Of a stretch of 32,806 bases of DNA, positions 26,112 through 32,806 are shown piece by piece. Made by a program: the position numbers and the translations under genes. The notes under the pieces are model-generated. The model made no database searches, was not told where the DNA came from, and worked only from the letters and a program-made list of their open reading frames with translations. This DNA comes from an uncultured Prochlorococcus sp. (GTDB lineage: Bacteria > Cyanobacteriota > Cyanobacteriia > PCC-6307 > Cyanobiaceae): positions 1 through 32,806 of the forward strand of contig CAJWWR010000010.1 of NCBI GenBank assembly GCA_913048245.1, in the 5' to 3' direction. Positions within the stretch are counted from its first letter, which is position 1, and the number at the start of each line of letters is the position of its first letter.

Positions 26112-27088
26112 CTGAACATTGATCGAAGTCCTTTGCCAACTTTTTCAATTTCATGTTTAGAATTTTCCTGTCTTAATTTATTCATTAGAGGTTTGCCTTC
26201 CTCGCATTCCGATACAAAATTCTTAGCGAATACACCTTGTTGAATATCCTCTAGAATTTTTTTCATTTCATTTTTTGTATCTTTATTAATTAGTCTTTTA
26301 CCACTGACATAATCTCCGTATTCTGCTGTATTAGAGATTGAGTCCCGCATTTGAGATAGACCGCCTTTGACCATAAGATCTACAATTAATTTCACCTCAT
26401 GTAGACATTCGAAATAAGCCAATTCAGGTTGGTAACCTGCCTCTACTAATGTTTCGAAGCCCGCTTTTACCAGCTCCGAAAGCCCACCACAAAGTACTGC
26501 TTGTTCACCAAATAGGTCTGTTTCGGTTTCCTCTTTGAAATTGGTTTCTAAAATACCAGCTCTTGTGCCTCCAATCCCTTTTGCGTATGCCATCGCTAGT
26601 GATCTTGCATTGCCAGAAGAATCTTGCTCTACAGCAAATAAAGCAGGCACTCCTTGACCATTTTGATATTCCCAACGAACTGTATGGCCAGGTCCCTTAG
26701 GGGCAATCATAACAACGTCTACATTAGAAGGGGGTTTGATTAAGCCAAATCTTATGTTAAATCCATGGGCAAAACTTAATACTTTACCTTCTTTTAAATT
26801 TGGTTCTATTTCTTTGAGATATACGTCCTTTTGAAATTCATCAGGCAAAAGTATCATTATCCAGTCTGCTTTACTACTTGCTTGTGCAACTGAGAATACT
26901 TTTAATCCATCTTGCAGAGCTTTACTTTCAGATTTACTGCCTTTATATAATCCTACAATCACATCAAGTCCACTATCTTTTAAATTCAGTGCATGTGCAT
27001 GACCCTGGGATCCATATCCAATGATAGCTATAGTCTTATTATTCAATAGACTTAAATCAGCATCAGAATCATAAAAAAGTTGGGTCAT
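26099..27088 (-). CDS. ilvC: Ketol-acid reductoisomerase
   Basis: IlvC converts acetolactate and acetohydroxybutyrate in valine, isoleucine and leucine synthesis, using Mg2+ and NADPH. The 329-residue class I protein has the Rossmann motif [13 protein letters not shown] (23-35), His108 in FAHGFN, and the metal residues Asp191, Glu195, Glu227 and Glu231. Length and ATG start are normal. Its end overlaps the cobD start by 13 bases. Confidence 0.97.
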   Translation of the reverse strand: MTQLFYDSDADLSLLNNKTIAIIGYGSQGHAHALNLKDSGLDVIVGLYKGSKSESKALQDGLKVFSVAQASSKADWIMILLPDEFQKDVYLKEIEPNLKEGKVLSFAHGFNIRFGLIKPPSNVDVVMIAPKGPGHTVRWEYQNGQGVPALFAVEQDSSGNARSLAMAYAKGIGGTRAGILETNFKEETETDLFGEQAVLCGGLSELVKAGFETLVEAGYQPELAYFECLHEVKLIVDLMVKGGLSQMRDSISNTAEYGDYVSGKRLINKDTKNEMKKILEDIQQGVFAKNFVSECEEGKPLMNKLRQENSKHEIEKVGKGLRSMFSWLK

Positions 27089-27201
27089 TTTAAAACTATT
27101 AGATTTTACATATACATTATTTTAAACTTTTGTTGATTAAATAAACCATATTGATCATTAAAAGAATAATTTTTTATATTACTAAAAGTTTTTAAAAGAA
27201 A

Positions 27202-27807
27202 TTAGTTCGCTTCACTAGGATGTGTTATTACTCTATCGATTAATCCATAGTTTTTTGCTTCTTCTGCGCTTAAAAAATAATCTCTGTCAGTATCTTTTTC
27301 AATTTTTTCAAATGATTGCCCTGTCATCGTTGCCATGGATTCATTAAGCATATCCTTAATTCTTAGTATTTCTTTTGCTTCAATTTCAATATCACTGGCT
27401 TGCCGTTGAGAGGTGCCTCCTAAAGGTTGATGGATCATTATTCGACTGTGTGGCAGTGCTACTCTTTTACCTTTAGTGCCTGCAGCAAGTAAAAAGGCAC
27501 CCATTGAAGCGGCTAATCCAACGCATATCGTAACAACATCACTTTTTACATATTTAATTGTGTCATAGATTGCTAATCCTGCAGTTACCGAACCACCTGG
27601 ACTATTTATATACAGGTAAATAGGCTTAGAGTTGTCGTCTGAGTCCAAATACAGCATTTGAGCGACAAGACTATTTGCAATACCATCATTAACTTCTTGT
27701 CCTAGGAAAAGTATTCGTTCTACACCTAATCTAGTGTAAATATCTACCCATCTTTCATACTGACTTCCTGGAAGTCTATAAGGTACGCTTGGTGTTCCTA
27801 TTGGCAT
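27202..27807 (-). CDS. clpP: ATP-dependent Clp protease proteolytic subunit, active (ClpP3-type)
   Basis: ClpP forms the serine-protease core that works with a Clp chaperone. The 201-residue protein keeps the catalytic triad Ser101 (GLAASMGA), His126 (MIHQPLGG) and Asp176 (DRDYFLS). It follows clpR by 12 bases on the same strand. In S. elongatus, paired clpR and clpP3 genes make a mixed ClpP3/R core served by ClpC; the pairing supports the same reading here. Confidence 0.95.
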   Translation of the reverse strand: MPIGTPSVPYRLPGSQYERWVDIYTRLGVERILFLGQEVNDGIANSLVAQMLYLDSDDNSKPIYLYINSPGGSVTAGLAIYDTIKYVKSDVVTICVGLAASMGAFLLAAGTKGKRVALPHSRIMIHQPLGGTSQRQASDIEIEAKEILRIKDMLNESMATMTGQSFEKIEKDTDRDYFLSAEEAKNYGLIDRVITHPSEAN

Positions 27808-27819
27808 AATAAAAATAAA

Positions 27820-28482
27820 TTAGATTGTTGTTGGTAAGTCTTTTTGACTAGTTAGAACTCTATCTATAACCCCATAAGATACAGCTTGTTCAGGGTTCAA
27901 GTAACTCATTCTATCTGAGTCTTTTGATAGCTCTTCTATGCTTTTCCCAGTATTACGTGAGAGGATTTCAAGCATGGATTGTTTGTTTTTAAGGACTTCT
28001 TCGGCTCTAATTTGTATATCAGTAGCTTGTCCTCTTGCCCCGCTTATTGGCTGATGTAAAACTATTGATGCATGAGGTAATGCAGCTCTTTGGCCTTTAG
28101 TGCCAGACGAGAGGATTACTGCTGCCGTCCCCATTGCTTGACCTATACAAATTGTATGTACTGGTGGCTTTATGTAACTAATAGTGTCGCAGATTGCGAA
28201 AGCTTCGGTTTCGAAGCCAACTGCATCTCCTGTATACCAACTGGTGCCAGTTGAATTTATATAAAAATAAATAGGTTTTTCAGGATTATCAAATTCAAGA
28301 TATAAAAGCTGAGCAATAATCAATTCAGTTACATCCATGCCAAGTTGCCTCTTTGCATCATCATCAGAAAAAAGAGGTAACCCAAGATAAACAATCCTTT
28401 CTTTGAGTAGTAAAGAAGGCAAATCAGGGGGTGGGGTTCTCATTACGGTGTTATCACCGTAATAGGGGGCAGAAACCGTCAT
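27820..28482 (-). CDS. clpR: ClpR, inactive ClpP-like core subunit
   Basis: A ClpP-family subunit that lacks a working active site. In the 220-residue protein counted from the ATG at 28482, the catalytic Ser position is Gly118 (GQAMGTAA), His143 remains (VLHQPISG), and the Asp position is Met192 (DRMSYLN). A 9-residue longer segment, TGTSWYTGDAVGFETEAFAI, replaces the [12 protein letters not shown] loop of ClpP, as is known for cyanobacterial and plastid ClpR. A TTG at 28491, three codons upstream, is an alternative start. It is followed by clpP after 12 bases; the two subunits probably assemble together. Confidence 0.94.
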   Translation of the reverse strand: MTVSAPYYGDNTVMRTPPPDLPSLLLKERIVYLGLPLFSDDDAKRQLGMDVTELIIAQLLYLEFDNPEKPIYFYINSTGTSWYTGDAVGFETEAFAICDTISYIKPPVHTICIGQAMGTAAVILSSGTKGQRAALPHASIVLHQPISGARGQATDIQIRAEEVLKNKQSMLEILSRNTGKSIEELSKDSDRMSYLNPEQAVSYGVIDRVLTSQKDLPTTI

Positions 28483-28520
28483 AAGTCCCAAAGTTATTCA
28501 ATATATTTATTGTAGAAGAG

Positions 28521-29630
28521 TTAATTCGGAGTTGCTTGAGATTTGAGAGATTTGTTGGACTCTGGATCATTGCTCAGCTTTCCAAAGACCATTCTTCCAG
28601 TTGGAGTTTGTAATGCACCTGTTATGACTATATTTAATCTTGATCCTACAAATTTTTTTGCTTCTTCAACTACGACCATTGTTCCGTCGTCAAGATATCC
28701 AATACCTTGTTGCTTTTCTTTTCCTTCTCTTACTATTTTTAAGTTTAAAGATTCGCCCGGCTGAACTTCGGGTCTCAAGGCAATTACTAAATCGCTTAAG
28801 TTTAGGACTTTTAATTCTTTAACTTCGGCAATTTGGGATAAATTATAGTCAGCAGTTATCAAAGTTCCTGACATATCTTCAGTTATCCTTAGAAGTTTTT
28901 CATCAGTACCGTCACCTTCGTATTTTGTGGGATTAATAACTAGCCTCCTTCCATATATTTCTCTTAATTCTTTAAGCAATTTTAATCCTCTTCTTCCTTT
29001 TGACCTTTTTTCATTGCTGCTTGAATCAGCTAGAGTTTGCAATTCATCAATAACGCTCTGTGCAACAATTATTTGTCCTTCTAATAAACCACAATTTAGA
29101 AGACCATTAATCCGTCCATCTATAATCACGCTTGTGTCTAATATTTTGGCACTGGCAGCAGGTAATATACCTTCATTAACCAAATAGGCATCAGTATTAT
29201 TGGGATTAAACAACCTCAATAAAGTTCTACCATGTGTATCAGCCAGCTTATAACCAAGTACACCAAAAAATATGTTGCTTAAAATAGCTGATAAAGGTTT
29301 AGCAAAAAATACCTCTCTTGGGAAAGGTATTAGCAATATTGGTGCCAAAAGAAGGTTCGCTACTAGCAAGCCTAAAATTAGACCAACAGATCTACTAATT
29401 AATAAATCAGTCGGCATGGTCTTAATTTGATCTAAAAATGTTTTTCTTAATTGCAAGAAAACAAATCCAGCCGCTAATCCAATAAAAGAACTTATAATTC
29501 CTAATACAATTCTCAACCCCTCAATGTTTGTAACATCCTTCAAAATGTCTATAGGCAAAAGATCTACACCTAACCAGCCAGAGGCGGCTCCAGACAATAT
29601 AAATAAAATAAGTACTAAAATATCTGTCAT
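28521..29630 (-). CDS. PIN-TRAM domain membrane protein (YacL-like)
   Basis: A 369-residue protein with about four N-terminal hydrophobic segments (about 3-25, 38-60, 80-102, 113-130), a PIN nuclease-fold domain at about 160-285 with the acidic residues Asp165, Glu196 and Asp261, and a TRAM domain at about 288-350. This layout is that of the YacL family. PIN domains are typically Mg2+ ribonucleases, but the activity of these membrane forms is not established to my knowledge. ATG start; a 30-base gap or so separates it from clpR. Confidence 0.9.
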   Translation of the reverse strand: MTDILVLILFILSGAASGWLGVDLLPIDILKDVTNIEGLRIVLGIISSFIGLAAGFVFLQLRKTFLDQIKTMPTDLLISRSVGLILGLLVANLLLAPILLIPFPREVFFAKPLSAILSNIFFGVLGYKLADTHGRTLLRLFNPNNTDAYLVNEGILPAASAKILDTSVIIDGRINGLLNCGLLEGQIIVAQSVIDELQTLADSSSNEKRSKGRRGLKLLKELREIYGRRLVINPTKYEGDGTDEKLLRITEDMSGTLITADYNLSQIAEVKELKVLNLSDLVIALRPEVQPGESLNLKIVREGKEKQQGIGYLDDGTMVVVEEAKKFVGSRLNIVITGALQTPTGRMVFGKLSNDPESNKSLKSQATPN

Positions 29631-29729
29631 AACCCTAATCTACTAATGTTTATTAATTGAGTAAATAAAAATTTTGTTTTTAGAATGTTTATTAAGAAAT
29701 TCAAATGAAAAAAATTGTTGAGTAAATTA

Positions 29730-30953
29730 ATGTTGAAACCGCCTAGAAGTGCATATATACATATTCCTTTTTGTCATAGAAGATGTTTCTATTGCGATTT
29801 TGCAATTATACCCTTAGGAGATAATGCAGACAGTAATGGAGGAGTTGGGAGTAAGACGATAAATGATTATTTATTTTTTTTAAAAAAAGAAATATTATCA
29901 ATCAAACACAAATCTCCACTTTCAACTATTTATATAGGAGGTGGAACTCCCTCTATTTTAAATCCTAATCAAATAAAAGATTTAATAGATATTTTCAAAC
30001 TAAATTATGGAATTGATAATGGTGCTGAAATAACAATGGAAGTCGATCCAGCAAGTTTTAATGAGAATGATTTATTTGGATTTATTAAAGCAGGAGTTAA
30101 TAGATTCAGCTTAGGAGGACAAAGCTTTAATAATAATTTACTTGAAAAGGCAGGCAGAAGGCATACTTTTGAGGATTTAGAGAATTCATGTGATTGGCTA
30201 CAAAAAGCTTATTCTGAAAGGTTAATTAGAAGTTGGAGCTTAGATTTAATTCAAGATCTACCTTCAAGTAATTTAGATTTATGGGCGATTGATCTAGAAA
30301 AAGCTCTAACATTTAAACCACCGCACATTTCGATTTATGATCTAAATATTGAAGATGGCACAGTATTTCAAAGAATGATTGAGATAGGTAAGATTGCTTT
30401 ATTGAACGACGAAGAATCATTTCAGAATAGTAAATTGACTAACTCGATTTTAAGAAAATCTGGTTTTTCAAGATATGAAATCTCAAATTATTCAATCCCT
30501 GGCCACCAATCGAGACATAATAGAGTCTATTGGAAGGGGATAGGGTGGTGGAGTTTTGGTCAGGGATCTACTAGTGCTCCATGGGGAATTAAATTTACGA
30601 GACCGAGAATAAGTCAAGATTATAAACAGTGGGTTACTAGTCAATGTGATGAAGGTCTTGAATATTCCTTAGTGAACAAAAGCATCCCGTATCTAGATTT
30701 AGACGAGAAAATAATGCTTGGAATGAGACTGAAGGAGGGTGTAAATTTAAAACGATTATTTATTGAACAGGGGTGGGATGAAGAAAAAACGAAAACTTAC
30801 TTAAATCAGTTACTAGATACGTGGAAAGATTTTAGAGAAAATGGGATTTTATGTAATGAAGGTGATCGTTTTTTTCTAAGTGACCCAATTGGTATGGATT
30901 TGAGTAACCAGGTTCTTATAAATATGTTTAGATGGTGGGAAAATATTAGTTGA
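29730..30953 (+). CDS. hemW: HemW-like radical SAM heme chaperone
   Basis: A radical SAM protein of the HemN/HemW group. Counted from ATG at 29730 (407 residues), the iron-sulfur cysteines are Cys15, Cys19 and Cys22 ([10 protein letters not shown]), the SAM motif GGGTPS is at 70-75, and the HemW marker HNRVYW lies at 263-268. The Cys cluster lacks the extra Cys of true HemN coproporphyrinogen oxidase, so HemW, a heme-binding insertion factor, is the better name. A TTG at 29715 would add five residues. The end overlaps the convergent panB by 8 bases. Confidence 0.92.
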   Translation: MLKPPRSAYIHIPFCHRRCFYCDFAIIPLGDNADSNGGVGSKTINDYLFFLKKEILSIKHKSPLSTIYIGGGTPSILNPNQIKDLIDIFKLNYGIDNGAEITMEVDPASFNENDLFGFIKAGVNRFSLGGQSFNNNLLEKAGRRHTFEDLENSCDWLQKAYSERLIRSWSLDLIQDLPSSNLDLWAIDLEKALTFKPPHISIYDLNIEDGTVFQRMIEIGKIALLNDEESFQNSKLTNSILRKSGFSRYEISNYSIPGHQSRHNRVYWKGIGWWSFGQGSTSAPWGIKFTRPRISQDYKQWVTSQCDEGLEYSLVNKSIPYLDLDEKIMLGMRLKEGVNLKRLFIEQGWDEEKTKTYLNQLLDTWKDFRENGILCNEGDRFFLSDPIGMDLSNQVLINMFRWWENIS

Positions 30954-31719
30954 TGCGCTCAGCTTTAACCCATTCTTTTAGCTTATCTACAAATATTTTT
31001 CTACCTTCAAAGACAGGTTTGCAGAACGGGGGTTGTTTTTCACTTAGTCCTATCAGATCAGCTGTTACCCTTACTTGACCATCACATAAATTGCCAGCAC
31101 CAATTCCAATTACTGGTATTTTTAGGTCATCTCTTATCTCTTTTGCTAACAAATCAGGAATATGTTCTAGAACCAAAGAGAAGCATCCTAAATCTTGAAG
31201 TAATAGTGATTCCTTTTTAATTTTTTCTTTGCTTAAATTACTTTCTCCTTGTTTTCTCAATCCTTGATTTAGATAGCTTTGTGGTGTAACGCCTAGGTGA
31301 CCCATTACTGGGATACCCATTCTAATTAGTCTAGATATTACTGCTTGTATTTCAGGTTCAGCTCCTTCAAGTTTAACTCCTTTTGCGGGTGTCTCTTTGA
31401 TGATTCTTCCAGCATGTTCGACAGCCATATCCTGACCGCAATGATAACTCAAGAAGGGCATATCGCAAATGACTAATGGTTGGTTCTCTATTGTTTTTTG
31501 GAAACCTCTGCAGACAGCATTTGTATGATCGATCATATTATCTAAAGTAACTGGTAAGGTCGTCTTAAAACCTAATGCAACCATTGCTAATGAATCTCCT
31601 ACAAGGACAATGTCTGCTCCTGCACCTTCAGTAAGTGATCCCGATATGGAATCCCATGCTGTTAATGCAATGATTTTCTTGCCACTTTCTTTATATTTAA
31701 CTAGATCTGAAGGAATCAT
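30946..31719 (-). CDS. panB: 3-methyl-2-oxobutanoate hydroxymethyltransferase
   Basis: PanB adds a hydroxymethyl group from methylene-THF to ketoisovalerate, the first step to pantothenate and CoA. The 257-residue TIM-barrel protein shows [10 protein letters not shown], the metal and substrate motifs LVGDSLAMV and [23 protein letters not shown] and PVIGIGAG, in family order and near the usual 264 residues. ATG start. Its end lies inside the end of hemW, and the SRP RNA gene diverges from its start. Confidence 0.96.
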   Translation of the reverse strand: MIPSDLVKYKESGKKIIALTAWDSISGSLTEGAGADIVLVGDSLAMVALGFKTTLPVTLDNMIDHTNAVCRGFQKTIENQPLVICDMPFLSYHCGQDMAVEHAGRIIKETPAKGVKLEGAEPEIQAVISRLIRMGIPVMGHLGVTPQSYLNQGLRKQGESNLSKEKIKKESLLLQDLGCFSLVLEHIPDLLAKEIRDDLKIPVIGIGAGNLCDGQVRVTADLIGLSEKQPPFCKPVFEGRKIFVDKLKEWVKAERIN

Positions 31720-31751
31720 AATAATAATTACCTTTTGATAGCAAAACTTGT

Positions 31752-31757
31752 TATATT
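31752..31757 (+). promoter_or_regulatory. Likely -10 box of the SRP RNA gene
   Basis: TATATT ends 6 bases before the first base of the SRP RNA helix (31764), the right distance for a transcription start. No good -35 is seen at the usual spacing. Confidence 0.5.
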
Positions 31758-31763
31758 AATTAT

Positions 31764-31857
31764 GACTCGGCCTTTCGCGGTTTTAACGCCTAAATCTGGT
31801 CAGGACTGGAAAGTAGCAGCCACACGGGATGCTTGAGGCAGGCGAGATAACCGGGTC
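31764..31857 (+). ncRNA. ffs: Signal recognition particle RNA, small bacterial (4.5S) type
   Basis: SRP RNA binds Ffh and targets membrane proteins during translation. The ends GACTCGG (31764-31770) and CCGGGTC (31851-31857) pair. The Ffh-binding tip is plain: GGTCAGGACTGGAAAGTAGCAGCC around the GGAA tetraloop (31808-31811), with the conserved asymmetric loop AGCAGCC. Length is about 94 bases, a single-hairpin form without the Alu domain. It lies between panB, from which it diverges, and the convergent ftsZ. Confidence 0.95.
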
Positions 31858-31874
31858 ACAATAATAAAGAACTT

Positions 31875-32806
31875 TTAACTTTCCTCTTTTTTATTCTGCC
31901 TTAATCTAAGAAATTCAGGAATACTTGCTCCTTTCTCTTTATTTTCAGAAATATTAAATGAACTAGATCCTGTTAATCTATTTTTGATTCTCTGTTGATT
32001 ACTTTGTTTAGTGTCAAATCCAGTAGCAATTACGGTTACCTGTATTTCACCTTCCATACTTTCATCGACAACTGCTCCAACAATAATATTTGCTTCTTGG
32101 TCGACTACTTCGTAAATAGCTTCTGATGCAGAAGTCATGTCTTCAAGAGTCATATCTTTCCCACCTGTTATATTTATTACACATCCTCTTGCTCCATTTA
32201 TTCTGGCCGCTTCAAGTAATGGACTATTCATAGCTGCCTGAGCAGCTTCAATAGCCCTTGCTCTTCCTGAACCAATTCCAATTCCAAGAAGAGCTGTTCC
32301 TGCCTCAGTCATAACTGAGCGAACATCAGCAAAATCTACATTTACAAGTCCTGGGCAAGTAATAATATCACTAATACCCTTTACTCCCATTCTCAAAACA
32401 TCATCTGCATTTCTAAAAGCTTCTTGCAGTGGGGCTCCAGAAATGACATCTTTTAGACGGTCATTAGGTATTACTATTAAAGTATCTACATTTTCAGCTA
32501 ATCTTGATATTCCCTCTTCTGCTTGACGCATACGTCTTTTGCCTTCGAAAGAGAACGGTTTAGTTACTATTCCTACTGTTAATGCACCGCTTTGTTTGGC
32601 GACTTCAGCAACAACTGGAGCCGCACCTGTACCAGTGCCTCCACCCATTCCCGCTGCAATAAAAACTAAATCTGCACCTTCAAGAGTTTGCTGAAGTTCT
32701 TCTCTCGATTCTTCTGCTGCTTTCTGTCCTATACTTGGATTTCCTCCAGCCCCTAGTCCCCTAGTTAGGTTTTGACCCAGTTGAACTCTTTGTTGTGCAG
32801 AAGATT
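31875..32806 (-). CDS. ftsZ: Cell division protein FtsZ, 5' end cut off by the window
   Basis: FtsZ is the tubulin-like GTPase that forms the division ring. The frame runs open from the right edge to the stop at 31875 (309 residues), so the N-terminus is missing. The tubulin signature GGGTGTG (near 32628-32648) is present, followed by the GTP-site and T7-loop region [11 protein letters not shown] with its catalytic Asp and neighbours. The C-terminal tail after about base 31990 is short and variable, ending [15 protein letters not shown], which resembles the conserved IPxFLR partner-binding peptide. The gene is convergent with the SRP RNA gene. Confidence 0.96.
   Translation of the reverse strand, partial: SSAQQRVQLGQNLTRGLGAGGNPSIGQKAAEESREELQQTLEGADLVFIAAGMGGGTGTGAAPVVAEVAKQSGALTVGIVTKPFSFEGKRRMRQAEEGISRLAENVDTLIVIPNDRLKDVISGAPLQEAFRNADDVLRMGVKGISDIITCPGLVNVDFADVRSVMTEAGTALLGIGIGSGRARAIEAAQAAMNSPLLEAARINGARGCVINITGGKDMTLEDMTSASEAIYEVVDQEANIIVGAVVDESMEGEIQVTVIATGFDTKQSNQQRIKNRLTGSSSFNISENKEKGASIPEFLRLRQNKKEES

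Noticed and set aside
28543-29187. Plus-strand frames inside the PIN-TRAM gene
   Set aside because: Shadows of the minus-strand gene; no recognisable domain or start context.
29705-29725. A six-codon frame (ATG AAA AAA ATT GTT GAG) just before hemW as a leader peptide
   Set aside because: Composition is ordinary, there is no hairpin or attenuator nearby; chance is the simpler reading.
1-32806. CRISPR array, prophage, insertion sequence or defence system
   Set aside because: No repeat-spacer pattern, integrase, transposase or known defence gene seen; the genes are core cyanobacterial functions.

Overview
The window reads as chromosomal DNA of a marine picocyanobacterium, most likely Prochlorococcus of a low-GC (high-light type) clade. 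The grounds are very A+T-rich DNA, AAA/AAT/ATT-heavy codon use, very short intergenic gaps, many genes without a clear Shine-Dalgarno sequence, and cyanobacterial markers: KaiC, an NblS-type sensor kinase, ClpR, a high-light-inducible protein (HLIP), DUF1825, DUF3086 and DUF3119. It looks like a conserved core-genome segment. I see no integrase, transposase, CRISPR array, phage module or defence island. The assignment rests on recognised protein families and remembered gene order, not on a database search.

Layout, left to right. (1) 1-3408: the 3' part of kaiC (circadian clock ATPase) ends 12 bases from the convergent nblS kinase gene, which is translationally coupled to purD upstream of it (overlap TAATG). 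(2) 3408-11701: purD and purC diverge from a 130-bp promoter region. purC leads a tight plus-strand run purC-bamA-lpxC-fabZ-lpxA-lpxB-msrA. This joins purine synthesis to outer-membrane protein assembly, the early lipid A pathway and an exported methionine sulfoxide reductase. (3) 11707-16288: pepA and a GIY-YIG-like gene on the minus strand, then DUF1825, tyrS and pyrF on the plus strand. (4) 16280-20540: a minus-strand run glcH-like sugar transporter, MlaE/TGD1-type lipid permease, DUF3119, DUF3086, plsY, pointing to membrane lipid traffic. (5) 20605-22759: tRNA-Gly(TCC), whose last base is shared with the stop codon of the convergent glgX. (6) 22760-25039: the only large gap (522 bp), then the HU gene with a clear terminator, and a patch of small envelope or membrane proteins ending in an hli gene. 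(7) 25098-29630: cobD/cbiB, ilvC, clpP, clpR and a PIN-TRAM membrane protein, all on the minus strand. (8) 29730-32806: hemW-like gene, panB, the SRP RNA gene (ffs) and the truncated ftsZ.

Functional links that can be read from the layout: carbohydrate uptake (glcH) next to glycogen debranching (glgX); lipid precursor synthesis (plsY) next to a lipid-transport permease; a paired active ClpP and inactive ClpR; and a light-stress sensor kinase (nblS) in the same 25 kb as one HLIP gene, the type of gene NblS is known to control. The best candidates for undescribed biology are the DUF3119/DUF3086 pair between the lipid permease and plsY, the locally GC-rich leader before HU, the small-protein patch beside hli, and the orphan GIY-YIG protein.
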